From Arion vulgaris (taxonomy: Eukaryota > Mollusca > Gastropoda > Stylommatophora > Arionidae), in contig CM036760.1 of assembly GCA_020796225.1 (NCBI GenBank), positions 2,044,501 to 2,108,500 of the forward strand: a stretch of 64,000 nt of DNA. Direction: 5' to 3'. The notes beneath the pieces were generated by a model, which saw only the letters and a list, made by a program, of their open reading frames with translations, did not search any database and was not told the DNA's origin. Shown here in pieces: positions 46,301-56,406 of the stretch (positions within the stretch are counted from its first letter, which is position 1; every line of letters starts with the position of its first letter). Both the position numbers and the translations under genes were made by a program.

Positions 46301-46344
46301 GTTTGGTATTAAGTTATCACTTAAATGAGAACTATCATTATCAT

Positions 46345-46440
46345 CATAGCATTCCGGACATGTCCATAGGTGCTCCGATCTCGACCTCAGCAAATCTAGC
46401 AGCGTCCAGCGGCCCAACACGCCAGTTCGATGTTGATTAG
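46345..46440 (+). repeat. dispersed family C copy
   Basis: CATTCCGGACATGTCCATAG then GCCAGTTCGATGTTGATTAG matches 50095-50225 and 60160-60290. Confidence 0.7.
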
Positions 46441-46734
46441 TCAATCTCTTTGCATATTTAGTATGTCGTTCTTTTCGGTATTAATGTCTGCTAATAAAAC
46501 CAGCCTTGCGTTGACTTTATTAACTTCCTGATAAAGTAGACACGAGATTAACGAACCAAACTGAGATGAGCAGTTTCTAAATGTCGTTTCAACTTACTTA
46601 GTAGCATGTTCTCTGATGTCAATCTTTCATGCACATAACACATTGTGGCTTCATATCACCACTGACTTCTGTCGACGTAAAATCAAAGTCCAAACAGCTG
46701 TTGTTGTATTTCTTATAACTATTACGTTTATCCT

Positions 46735-47070
46735 CACTCGTGTCACTCATGTTACTCGTGTCACTCATGTCACTCATGTCACTCATGTCACTCATGTCAC
46801 CTCATGTTATTGTCAATCCTTCATGTATACTCGTGTCACTCGTGTTACTATGTCACTCATCACCTTCGTGTTACTTCTTCACTGTGTACACAGTTAACAC
46901 TAGTGACATTCTAATGTTACTCTTGTCACATGTTCTCTGTGTCACTCATGATTACCCTTGTGTCACCATGTTACTGTCGCTATCAAGTACACTTGTGTAT
47001 CTTAACATGTTACTCCTCGTGTCACTCATGTTACTCGTGTCACTCATGTACTCTGTTACTCGTGTCACTC
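46735..47070. repeat. degenerate 9-bp repeat
   Basis: TCACTCATG / TTACTCGTG units, tight at 46735-46805 and scattered to 47070. The frames over it (64-146 codons) are artefacts. Confidence 0.88.
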
Positions 47071-47270
47071 GTGTCCAAACTCTATGCCTTCTTTATTTTC
47101 ACGTCTCCCAACGCTTATTGTTAGTTAGTAAAAACCGACAAAACGCACACGAAAAAAAACAGTTGAAAAACTTGACTTAGTCACAAAATTATTCAGTTGT
47201 TGAAATCTCTGTAAACTAATTCAAAATTAATGCTGTGTGAAACCGCCATTTATTTATATGCGTACATAAA
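47071..47270. other. unique AT-rich spacer
   Basis: Includes a TATA-like TTATTTATATGCG at 47250-47262, 10 bp before the heat-shock element. No gene supported. Confidence 0.4.
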
Positions 47271-47293
47271 TTCCAGAAAATTCCAGAAACTTC
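47271..47293. promoter_or_regulatory. heat-shock element, five perfect units
   Basis: Five alternating TTC/GAA triplets spaced exactly 2 nt apart (TTC 47271, GAA 47276, TTC 47281, GAA 47286, TTC 47291). Three such units already bind an HSF trimer in known systems, so five is a strong site. A weak extra TCCGGAA follows at 47303. The dependent transcript was not found. Confidence 0.6.
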
Positions 47294-47954
47294 TAAAACA
47301 ATCCGGAAATTACTGGCGTGCCTTGTAGGTTACAGAAGATTCCGCAAACATTGACTTATTGGATTACAGCATTAAACTGAAAATGGAAAATAAATTTAAA
47401 AAAACCAAACGTTAAAATTAAATTATGAAAATTGTGTAATATCTCGTGGCAGCCTTGTAAGGAAGTTGTAGTTACCTAGGAAGACGATGCACATACTTTC
47501 AAACAGCACAGATTTGTAGTTTTAAAAATCGTCTTGTTCAAAGGGAGACAATAGAGAAAATACTTTATTTTTATGTTGTTTTACTAGGTTATTTCGCTTT
47601 AATTAAAACAAATCGCCTCCACGATTTACAATGTTTGACTAAAATATTTCGGAATGTGTTTAATTACAAGAATTAATTCATGTCGTCATTACGGTTATGA
47701 TGGAAGTGACTATTACAATTATGTTAAATTTGGTACAAAAGTGTGTAAACAGCAAGCACTTACATTTCCGACAACTCTGTGTGATTTTTATGTGATCTGA
47801 GCCTAAGAGCGATTGTACGTTGTGCCAATTATGCGTATACAAGCAGACAGGCCATCCAATTTCTGCGATGAATTTTCACTAGGTATCTTAATTGGTCCTA
47901 CATCATCCCTCAGACATGTTTAGTCTCACTGTAAATGATATGTGATATCATATG
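47294..47954. other. spacer with inverted family D fragment
   Basis: At 47793-47875 the minus strand carries the family D 3' part (CTTAGGCTCAGATC complement, TTTCTGCGATG). The rest is unique AT-rich DNA. Confidence 0.55.
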
Positions 47955-48175
47955 ATGACTACATGTTATGTTGATATCCTACTCTGATGACTACATGTTA
48001 TGTTGATATCCTACTGTCAGACTACATTGTTGTTGATATCCTACTCTCATGACTACATTGTTTTGTTGATATCCTACTCTGATGACTACATTGTTGTGTT
48101 GATATCCTATTCATGACTACATTGTTATGTTGATATCCTACTCTGATGACTACATTGTTATGTTGAAATGTCCAC
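47955..48175. repeat. 31-32-bp minisatellite, 7 copies
   Basis: Unit GATGACTACATTGTTATGTT plus GATATCCTACTCT, with small indels. Confidence 0.94.
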
Positions 48176-48200
48176 TCAAATGGTATAATCTAGTTTAAAG

Positions 48201-48294
48201 AAATCTAGTTAACAAATGTAGGCAAGAAATGTTTCCAATCAAATGAAAATCTAGTTAACAAATGTAGGCAAGAAATGTTTCCAATCAAATGAAA
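48201..48294. repeat. 48-bp duplication
   Basis: AATCTAGTTAACAAATGTAG... occurs twice head to tail, nearly identical. Confidence 0.9.
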
Positions 48295-48654
48295 ACAGGA
48301 GCATGTCTTGCAAGACTGAACTTTCTTTTCGTGAGCTGAGACAGAGCAAACTATAAACTTATGGGTCTTCGGACTCAGGTAAGAATTATGGGAAATCAGC
48401 CCCCAACTACACCACGTGACCTCGCATTCCAGTATTGTTGTATATAGACGAATTCATTTTAAAACCAACACAAAATGTTAAATCGAAGTTATATTATGCA
48501 ACAAGTTAAGTTTAACAATAAGGAATATTAATATTATGAATATGTTTCACCAATAAATAACCATAGACTCACAGAATTGAGAAAAATAGCAAAGAAGCTT
48601 GCAGTGTTCTATCAAACATATAAACATTCCAAACCCTTCCTGATCTAGGTCGGG
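48295..48654. other. unique spacer
   Basis: No gene, repeat or motif supported. Confidence 0.5.
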
Positions 48655-48835
48655 GATTCCCCGTCAGTTGTCTGGCCTAGTTATCTAGAGTTGGCTGTGG
48701 CTGAGAAGTAACATGAAGCCAAACCCAGTCGACCTAAAACTAAGCTTTGGAAAAACTTCACAGACCTGAAGCTGACTGCCAATTTGTTGTCCACAGTAAA
48801 GTAAGCATGTGACCTGAGATTTCTGAAGGAAGAAA
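48655..48835 (+). mobile_element. LINE C-terminal relic, plus copy
   Basis: The plus strand reads KPSRPKTKLWKNFTDLK and LTANLLSTVK, homologous to the 49-kb minus-strand relic (VDLKSKPGKT...). The shared DNA includes ACAGACCTGAAGCTGAC. The two copies face each other, about 400 bp apart. Degenerate, inactive. Confidence 0.65.
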
Positions 48836-48904
48836 AAAGGACATGAAAACTAATGTAAAATTTTATTATTTCCTACGGAATGTTATACAGCATTTGTTCC
48901 GTTA

Positions 48905-49405
48905 ATTGATTTATTTGATTGATTTATTGGACTATCATCATTGCACTTTGGTGAGAAACCATGTGTGCTCCAATCTCTTTCTTACACAGGAAGATCTCAG
49001 CGGCAGTTCACGAACTACGTAGCATAGGCTAAGATTGATTTTAAAAGATGGTTTACAAATTTTGTAGGAATTTTAATTTTAAAAATGTTGTTATATCGAA
49101 TTATGCCCGGGCAGTAACTTTCCAGCCTGCTCTTCTGGATTTAGAACTGTCAATAGTTCTTTTACATGCTCTTAATTCTTCTTCTTCAGCGATCTCTGGT
49201 CATGCGCTTAACTTACTGTGGACCACAACTGGGCCGTCAGCTTCAGGTCTGTCAGGTTTTGCCAGGCTTACTTTTCAGGTCGACTGGGTATGGCAACATG
49301 TTTCTTCTCAGCTCACCCAAGAGAGGAGAGTCTTGCAGGATATGCTCCGGTGTCTGTTCCACCTGCTGACACTGACAGAGAGCTGTTTGACGTATTCCTA
49401 GTCTA
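48905..49405 (-). mobile_element. LINE 3' end: C-terminal coding plus 3' UTR
   Basis: Read on the minus strand, 49405-49200 encodes ALCQCQQVEQTPEHILQDSP and LLGELRRNML, the C-x-C...TPEHxLxxCP block found at the end of RNase-H-bearing LINE ORF2 proteins (the second Cys-type position is Ser here). Then VDLKSKPGKT follows and coding decays to 49060. The family B core (AGGAAGATCTCAGCGGC) occupies 48950-49060, and the terminus at 48905-48930 is a decayed (TTGA)n. This copy ties family B to the LINE. Confidence 0.75.
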
Positions 49406-49790
49406 ATATGACAACCAATTGTTTTATTACCAGTGGGTCTGTTCTAACTATACTATTACACTTTCCTTTGGTACTGCCAGGTGACTATTCTGTGACTTTG
49501 TTGACATAATATTTGTTTATTTACGTAATGAGTCTTTCATTATTTTATTGAACAATTCGCAACCAATAATAGTTTCATGTGTATTCCTTATATTCGTCAT
49601 CTCTGTGCACATATTTGCTATTGTAATAATAAGTTAATCATTAATAGTTATAGTTTTGTTTAGATTGGTACACATATCAACATTATGGTAAGTCTGTTTC
49701 TCTTATTCATGAATTTCTTTATTTGTACTGAAACACTTATGAATCTCAAGATGTTCCACCCTATCACAATATGCTAACATAGTCAATATA
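49406..49790. other. unique AT-rich spacer
   Basis: No gene or repeat supported. Confidence 0.5.
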
Positions 49791-49792
49791 CA

Positions 49793-49942
49793 TGTTGAGA
49801 GTCTTGTGTATCTGTTGAGAGTCTTGTGTATCTGTTGAGAGTCTTGTGTATCTGTTGAGAGTCTTGTGTATCTGTTGAGAGTCTTGTGTATCTGTTGAGA
49901 GTCTTGTGTATCTGTTGAGAGTCTTGTGTATCTGTTGAGACC
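49793..49942. repeat. 20-bp minisatellite, 7.5 copies
   Basis: Perfect copies of GTTGAGAGTCTTGTGTATCT. Confidence 0.96.
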
Positions 49943-50094
49943 AGTGTGTATACACATCATCTATTAACCAACATTTGTTAGATCTCTGCCACAATAGTAG
50001 TGGGGCAATGCTTCCTTCCTTACATACACATTTGCAAGCTAGGCATCAATGGACAAAACTAGGAGAAGCACACAATGGACAAAACTAGGAGGCT

Positions 50095-50225
50095 TCAGTT
50101 TCAGATTGAAATATCTTTATTACACTGCGGACGTGTCCGTAGGTGATTCGATTTCTGTCGCAATATCTCCAACAGTGTCCAGTGACTAACCGTACCAGTT
50201 CGATGTTGATTGATCAGGTTACTCT
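50095..50225 (+). repeat. dispersed family C copy
   Basis: Contains GACGTGTCCGTAGGTGATTC and ACCGTACCAGTTCGATGTTG, matching 60160-60290 and 46345-46440. Confidence 0.75.
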
Positions 50226-50236
50226 TCTTATCCTGG

Positions 50237-50340
50237 CACTGTGAGATGAAACAGGATGAGAGTAAAGAAGAAGAAGAAGAAAGAGCTGCCGTGAGGAGAG
50301 TACCAACAGACAGTGCTCCACAAAGGGCAATGTTACTTAA
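50237..50340 (+). mobile_element. LINE fragment
   Basis: The plus strand reads LSWHCEMKQDESKE and, in another frame, AVRRVPTDSAPQRAMLL, both homologous to parts of the 33.3-kb relic (CEAKHDWRKE; SRLPTDSAPQILML). The order of the two blocks is reversed relative to that relic, so this is a rearranged scrap. Confidence 0.6.
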
Positions 50341-50489
50341 TTGAGATCAGAGTTGTCAAAGCAACATCCGTGTTTAAGGTAGTAGGATAAATGGTAGGGT
50401 CAAAAACTCAGGGCTATCAACATTTCATGGGTATAGTATAAGTAGGAACTTCACAATGTTTTTAAAAATACTTATTTAATTAATTATCC

Positions 50490-50628
50490 AAATTAGCTAT
50501 CCAATGTGGCCGTCACAGTACATAAATGAGCTATCCAATATGGCCGTCACAGTACATAAATGAGCTATCCAATATGGCCGTCACAGTACATAAATTAGAT
50601 ATCCAATATGGCCGTCACAGTACATAAT
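50490..50628. repeat. 34-bp minisatellite, 4 copies, with CCAAT/YY1-like motif
   Basis: Unit starting GAGCTATCCAATATGGCCGT. Each copy carries CCAAT and, on the minus strand, GGCCATATTGG, resembling a YY1 site. It lies 280 bp downstream of the candidate exon ending at 50910. Confidence 0.9.
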
Positions 50629-50909
50629 GATGTCAAAATAAAATATGGAACACTACAAGTTAGATAGTTTTAAATCAAAATTTCCAATTTTAAATGTCAA
50701 TGTTGCCTCAATACTAACATTTGCCAGCAAGGGTTGGATACTATATAAAGGCATATAGAAAGTCAGTTAAATACATTTAACTGAAGAGAGATACAATACA
50801 TTTAGATGTTCTGTTTTTGTAGCTTCATAACTCAGCTAGCTCATACATGCGAATGATGCCGACCATAGTAGTGAGGTATGTTGTTAACCATTTCTCATTC
50901 TGGCTTACA
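50629..50909. other. unique spacer, possible 3' UTR
   Basis: Directly follows the stop codon of the minus-strand candidate exon. No clear AATAAA was seen on that strand. Confidence 0.4.
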
Positions 50910-51353
50910 TTAATTGTTATTGTACGACTTGGGCACTGATGACGAAGGTTGTCTTATTGGATATCTGGACATGTCTTTCTGCGACAGCTGGGTTAGAAAA
51001 ACAGAAGAACTTCTCCGTTCATTTATTACAAGTTCTGGGTTCTCATTTCTTGATGAAGAATGTTGTGTGGTTAATCTGTCAGAATTTGGTTTATGTAGCA
51101 TATGTCCGAACTTTAGCAGACTGATTTCATGTTCCGATAGACGTATGGATGGCAATGTCGCACTTTTAAATTTGGTAATAACTTTCTCGTTCAGAACTCC
51201 CTCCCAAAGGTTTCGTTTCTTTCTGGTTTCCATGGTGAAGGCTTCAATAGTAGGTATCACAGATGGTGTCTTGGTACATCCTCGTACTGGTTTCATATAT
51301 CCAGGCAATTTGGATCGGGTAGGCTGAGTGTGTGGTTCACTGAAATATATTGT
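50910..51353 (-). CDS. candidate terminal exon, unknown basic protein
   Basis: A minus-strand frame of 147 codons ending at TAA (50912-50910). It starts right after a strong acceptor, TTATTTTTCAG/ACA (AG at 51355-51354), in phase 0. The protein begins TIYFSEPHTQPTRSKLPGYM and ends RQPSSSVPKSYNNN. It is Lys/Arg/Ser/Pro-rich with no repeats, contains TPSVIPTIEAFTMETRKK and EISLLKFGHM, and shows no signal peptide or membrane segment. Codon use is varied, unlike the repeat-derived frames around it. Length, stop-free composition and splice site make it the best host coding candidate here. Family not recognised; upstream exons would lie above 51400. Confidence 0.55.
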   Translation of the reverse strand, partial: TIYFSEPHTQPTRSKLPGYMKPVRGCTKTPSVIPTIEAFTMETRKKRNLWEGVLNEKVITKFKSATLPSIRLSEHEISLLKFGHMLHKPNSDRLTTQHSSSRNENPELVINERRSSSVFLTQLSQKDMSRYPIRQPSSSVPKSYNNN

Positions 51354-51391
51354 CTGAAAAATAAGATACATCATAATATTAAAAGTCAAAG

Positions 51392-51574
51392 CATCAGCCT
51401 ATAAGGAACTTTATCGAAAAAAGGTTATCAAAGCATCAGCCTAAAGAGAACTTAGAAAAAGTTATCAAAGCATCAGCCTATAAGAGAACTTAGAAAAAGT
51501 TATCAAAGCATCAGCCTATAAGAGAACTTAGAAAAAGTTATCAAAGCATCAGCCTACAAGAGAACTTAGAAAAG
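51392..51574. repeat. about 38-bp minisatellite, 5 copies
   Basis: Unit containing GTTATCAAAGCATCAGCCTA and AGAGAACTTAGAAAAA. It would lie in the intron upstream of the candidate terminal exon. Confidence 0.93.
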
Positions 51575-51636
51575 AGATATAAAATTATGAACGGCTTTCT
51601 GTATTACTGATCGTCGTCTGTCGTTAACTATCTTGT

Positions 51637-51690
51637 TTATATAAATTGTTTATATAAATTGTTTATATAAATTGTTTATATAAATTGTTT
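51637..51690. repeat. 13-bp repeat, 4-5 copies
   Basis: Perfect TTGTTTATATAAA units. Confidence 0.94.
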
Positions 51691-52016
51691 ATTCAAATAT
51701 ATTTTACACCTGCTGTCTTGCAGGTCAGCTGGGGACAGCCAAAGGCTGACGGAGAGCGAACCCAGTAAACACTGGCTAAAACCGGACACATCGCCGAAGG
51801 ATAAGCACCAGAGCTCCAAATGGCGCTGAAGATGTGATGAAACCCACCCATGCTAAGGCTGCATGAATCCGATTTCTACATGAATAAGATTTATGGGGAA
51901 ATCTGGTACATCAGTCTAAGGGTGATCACGAGGGAGAAAGAGAGAAATACAATTTTACTGAAATAAACACTGAAATTAAATAATACGTGTATGATAGGAA
52001 AACACCAGAGACTAAA
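51691..52016. other. GC-richer spacer
   Basis: 51720-51860 is GC-richer than its surroundings and reads QPKADGERTQ on the plus strand before stops. It may be degraded transposon sequence; not assignable. Confidence 0.4.
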
Positions 52017-52470
52017 CTACTGAGATACACCGGTGATTATTTGGATGATGATCTGTCTTTCAGTATCAAGCTTGGCAAACATGTCAATCAAATAGTTTTG
52101 CAGTAGCTGTCGGTAACTGATCACTAAAGTTTTTATTTCATTAATCCATGCTACACAATCTTGATGAATTTTCTGTACATCAATATTTATCTCTGCTCTT
52201 TCAGAGACATTCTTTACTGACTGTATCAAACGCCTTGAACAAGTTGATAAACGCTGTGTACATGTCACGATGTTGTATATTGCATTTATCTTGCAGTTTG
52301 TTTCTCGTAAACAAGATGGAAGTGGTCCCGCAATCTTTACGGAATCCACACTGGTTTTCAGCCAATTATCCTCTATCAAGATGAACCGTGAGGTGGTTCA
52401 AAATGATTTCGTCAAATATCCTCCCTGCAATAGATAGTTGGGAGTTGCCTCGATGATTGTTACATTCATG
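52017..52470 (-). mobile_element. LINE reverse-transcriptase fragment (fingers/palm start)
   Basis: The minus strand reads NNHRGNSQLSIAGRIFDEII, NHLTVHLDRG, ENQCGFRKDCGTTSILF, QDKCNIQHRD and MYTAFINLFKAFDTVSKECL. These match the RT motifs CN-YRGISLLS-GKI, QCGFRKxRGT and FIDLxKAFDTV with the catalytic-domain Asp of motif A. The reading is broken by stops (LDRG*, ECL*) and ends in unrelated sequence, so only the N-terminal half of RT remains. A 120-codon frame in another phase is an artefact. Confidence 0.88.
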
Positions 52471-52984
52471 TCTGCTTCCTTGTCGTTTATATAGATGGAT
52501 AATGGATATCATAGATATACAATAGATATAGTCTGATATCGTTGACTTGAACTTGATAGAAACAGATGGAAGGCATCTAACTAATCAAATTGTAACCTGT
52601 ATGGATATGCTAGTTTAGTCACTAATCACTAATGCTAACATTCATGAATAGTGTATGTGCTGAACAGTATCAAAGCGAAGTAATAAATAATTATATATGT
52701 TTTAACTGGGCCCATATTGGTTTTGTGTGTGTGATCATTGTGTATAAAACGTGTCCAACGATAGCAGCTTGTTGACAATTTTCTGTTTACGAAGCTTTCA
52801 GCACATGGTGTCTTTAGTAGCCAAGTTACCAACAGAACAGATCTATGTTCGATTCCAGTTGTCTTCTTACTGACAGATTCGCTACATTCTTTGTAGTAAC
52901 ATTGTTCTCAGCTTGTTTAACCATTTGGTGTTTGTCTCGTTAGCATAGTATTAGTTCATTAGTGTTGCAACTTAACGGTTATGT
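52471..52984. other. unique spacer
   Basis: A TAGCCAAGTTA (52818-52828) and TGTTCGATTCC (52846-52856) pair weakly resembles pol III boxes, but the 28-nt spacing is short. No gene supported. Confidence 0.4.
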
Positions 52985-53132
52985 TGTTGATACATCAGTT
53001 ATATTGTAGCAATATGGTGATCTAGATTCGGATGTTGATATATCAGTTATATTGTAGCAATATGGTGATCTAGATTCGGATGTTGATACATCAGTTATAT
53101 TGTAGCAATATGGTGATCTAGATTCGGATGTT
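52985..53132. repeat. 54-bp minisatellite, about 2.7 copies
   Basis: Unit containing ATCAGTTATATTGTAGCAAT and ATGGTGATCTAGATTCGGAT; nearly identical copies. Confidence 0.94.
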
Positions 53133-53256
53133 GATTGATGCAACCATGTTAGTCTTGAGAGACGATAGAGTTCGTGGTGTGTATAATTTCTGTTTTCCCT
53201 TTAAACGTTGTATGTCAGAAAGTTGTTTTACTCTGTCTATACCAGTTCCCAGAGTC

Positions 53257-53818
53257 TATCTCCAGCTTGGGTCTGTTCCTGGTATCTTCTCCCTGTCTCC
53301 AGCTTGGGTCTGTTCCTGGTATCTTCTCCCTGTCTCCAGCTTGGGTCTGTTCCTGGTATCTTCTCCCTATCTCCAGCTTGGGTCTGTTCCTGGTATCTTC
53401 TCCCTGTCTCCAGCTTGGGTCTGTTCCTGGTATCTTCCCCCTGTCTCAGCTTGGGTCTGTTCCTGGTATCTTCTCCCTATCTCCAGCTTGGGTCTGTTCC
53501 TGGTATCTTCTCCCTGTCTCCAGCTTGGGTCTGTTCCTGGTATCTTCTCCCTGTCTCCAGCTTGGGTCTGTTCCTGGTATCTTCTCCCTGTCTCCAGCTT
53601 GGGTCTGTTCCTGGTATCTTTTCCCTATCTCCAGCTTGGGTCTGTTCCTGGTATCTTCTCCCTGTCTCCAGCTTGGGTCTGTTCCTGGTATCTTCTCCCT
53701 GTCTCCAGCTTGGGTCTGTTCCTGGTATCTTTTCCCTGTCTCCAGCTTGGGTCTGTTCCTGGTATCTTCTCCCTGTCTCCAGCTTGGGTCTGTTCCTGGT
53801 ATCTTCTCCCTGTCTCGT
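53257..53818. repeat. 37-bp minisatellite, about 15 copies
   Basis: Unit starting TCCAGCTTGGGTCTGTTCCT. All three plus frames stay open (205-234 codons) because the unit has no forward stop; repeats of AWVCSWYLLPVSSLGLFLV are artefacts. A base is missing at 53446 in one copy. Confidence 0.96.
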
Positions 53819-54626
53819 GTATTGATGTCTAGCGCTTTTAAGTCACGCTTGCATACGACGATATAACATGGGCAAGGTCATCCCACCGATATTTTTTGCA
53901 GAAACAATCTCCCTATTATAAGTATCCTTGGGGATCCGGTCATCATCCGGATTCTCCCGGCCATGCTCTTCCCGGGTCGTGTAAACTAGACCTCTTAGAT
54001 GTTGTTGCAGACTATGCTAGGATTACTATCATATTCCAATAGCACATTATGTATTACTATGGCACTCTAGGAGATCCTGAGTATACGCCGCAAACACGCT
54101 TCCTTTCGACTGCAATGTTTATAAGGACACGGATTTGCTAGCATCGAGTAATGTGCTCAATATGCTGGCTCTGTACACAACAATTGTTGATGTTGATGAT
54201 CAGCATGCTACTTTACTATCCTCTCTGTGTTATCCTAGCTAAGGTTAGTGAAACCATACCGATTCTCTTGTACAGTTCCGGTTCTTGTGTGAGCTCGTCG
54301 CTGACTGCTGAGTCCAGATAAACGAAATGTAAGACTCCCAGTTCGTATCTCATATGTTTATTAGTAAATGTTCTGTTAAGTTTACTATGTCTATGTACAA
54401 ATATTGACACATTTCTAATAATCTTTCATAGTTTAACATTGAAATACGTACATGATCAGATGGTGACCTCTCTACCAGAATCAGAGGTTCGTGGGTTATT
54501 GTTTTCGATCGTTTCATAAAGGTCTTTCTCTCTTGTTGATGTGTCCTTGACATTCGTCTCTCCTCTCTTAGAACAAGTTGGTACAATTCGAAGGAAGTAA
54601 ACAAGAACTCATGTATATTTCATAAA
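53819..54626. other. unique spacer with a weak frame
   Basis: A minus-strand frame at 54350-54604 (84 codons, MFTSFELYQLVLREERRMS...) has mixed composition and could be an exon, but I found no acceptor or donor and no family. A GC-rich near-palindromic patch (CCGGTCATCATCCGGATTC) lies at 53936-53954. Confidence 0.4.
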
Positions 54627-55790
54627 GTTTGTGAATGTAGTAAGTGTGAAGTTTGTGAATGTAGTAAGTGTGAAGTTTGTGAATGTAGTAAGTGTGAAGT
54701 TTGTGAATGTAGTAAGTGTGAAGTTTGTGAATGTAGTAAGTGTGAAGTTTGTGAATGTAGTAAGTGTGAAGTTTGTGAATGTAGTAAGTGTGAAGTTTGT
54801 GAATGTAGTAAGTGTGAAGTTTGTGAATGTAGTAAGTGTGAAGTTTGTGAATGTAGTAAGTGTGAAGTTTGTGAATGTAGTAAGTGTGAAGTTGTGGAAT
54901 GTAGTAAGTGTGAAGTTTGGAATGTAGTAAGTGTGAAGTTTGTGAATGTAGTAAGTGTGAAGTTTGTGAATGTAGTAAGTGTGAAGTTTGTGAATGTAGT
55001 AAGTGTGAAGTTTGTGAATGTAGTAAGTGTGAAGTTTGTGAATGTAGTAAGTGTGAAGTTTATGAATGTAGTAAGTGTGAAGTTTGTGAATGTAGTAAGT
55101 GTGAAGTTTGTGAATGTAGTAAGTGTGAAGTTTGTGAATGTAGTAAGTGTGAAGTTTGTGAATGTAGTAAGTGTGAAGTTTGTGAATGTAGTAAGTGTGA
55201 AGTTTGTGAATGTAGTAAGTGTGAAGTTTGTGAATGTAGTAAGTGTGAAGTTTGTGAATGTAGTAAGTGTGAAGTTTGTGAATGTAGTAAGTGTGAAGTT
55301 TGTGAATGTAGTAAGTGTGAGGTTTGTGAATGTAGAAGTTACTTTGTGAATGTAGTAATGTGAAGTTTCTGAATGTGGTAAGTTAGAAGTTAGAATGTAG
55401 TAAGTGTGAAGTTTGTGAATGTAGTAAGTGTGAAGTTTGTGAATGTAGTAAGTGTGAAGTTTGTGAATGTAGTAAGTGTGAAGTTTGTGAATGTAGTAAG
55501 TGTGAAGTTTGTGAATGTAGTAAGTGTGAAGTTTGTGAATGTAGTAAGTGTGAAGTTTGTGAATGTAGTAAGTGTGAAGTTTGTGAATGTAGTAAGTGTG
55601 AAGTTTGTGAATGTAGTAAGTGTGAAGTTTGGAATGTAGTAAGTGTGAAGTTTGGAATGTAGTAAGTGTGTTGAATGTAGTATGATTGGAATGTAGTGGT
55701 GAAGTAGGTGAAGTTTGTGAATGTAGTAAGTGTGAAGTTTGTGAATGTAGTAAGTGTGAATGTTGATGAATGTAGTGGTGAGTAAGTTAG
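54627..55790. repeat. 24-bp minisatellite, about 47 copies
   Basis: Unit GTTTGTGAATGTAGTAAGTG plus TGAA. At 24 bp it keeps frames open: one reads FVNVVSVK repeats, another CECSKCEV repeats. Copies degrade after 55640. Indels at 54893, 54918 and 55333 break every frame. Confidence 0.97.
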
Positions 55791-55837
55791 AATGTAGTAA
55801 TGTGAGAAATGGCGGTGAGAAGTAGAACATGTGAAAT

Positions 55838-56028
55838 GAGAACAAGGTAACAACTTTAATGAAAACAAGGTAACAACTTTAATGAAAACAAGGTAACAAC
55901 TTTAATGAGAACAAGGTAACAACTTTAATGAAAACAAGGTAAACTTTAAGAGAACAAGGTAACAACTTTAATGAGAACAAGGTAACACTTTATGACAAGG
56001 TAACAACTTTAATGAGACAAGGCGCAAC
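55838..56028. repeat. 23-bp minisatellite, about 8 copies
   Basis: Unit AACAAGGTAACAACTTTAAT plus GAG/GAA; the last copies are ragged. Confidence 0.94.
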
Positions 56029-56044
56029 TTAGTATAAAACATCG

Positions 56045-56308
56045 TACTTGCAACGTAAATACAAACACATCTGTACTTGCAACGTCAATACAAAGACATC
56101 TGTACTTGCAACGTCAATACAAAGACATCTGTACTTGCAACGTCAATACAAAGACATCTGTACTTGCAACGTCAATACAAAGACATCTATACTTGCAACG
56201 TAAATACAAACACATCTGTACTTGCAACGTCAATACAAACACATCTGTACTTGCAACGTAAATATAAACACATCTGTACTTGCAACGTAAATACAAAGAC
56301 ATATGTAC
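56045..56308. repeat. 29-bp minisatellite, 9 copies
   Basis: Unit starting TGTACTTGCAACGTCAATAC, with AAAGA/AAACA and GTCA/GTAA variants. Confidence 0.95.
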
Positions 56309-56406
56309 ACCCAATAACAACTTTCAAAATAATATCTTGATAAAAACTGGAAAGAACGATATACAATTTGAAATGATGTGAATGACTAGATCATGTCCAT
56401 AGAAAA

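Noticed and set aside
52017..52379. 120-codon minus-strand protein
   Set aside because: The neighbouring frame clearly reads LINE reverse transcriptase, so this frame is a shadow.
52795..52870. tRNA-derived SINE with TAGCCAAGTTA and TGTTCGATTCC
   Set aside because: Box spacing of 28 nt is too short and no tail or duplication was seen.
53128..53866. Three overlapping frames of 205-234 codons
   Set aside because: Products of the 37-bp minisatellite, open in all forward frames.
54350..54604. 84-codon minus-strand protein
   Set aside because: Composition is protein-like, but without splice sites, homology or conservation it cannot be called; noted in the spacer entry.
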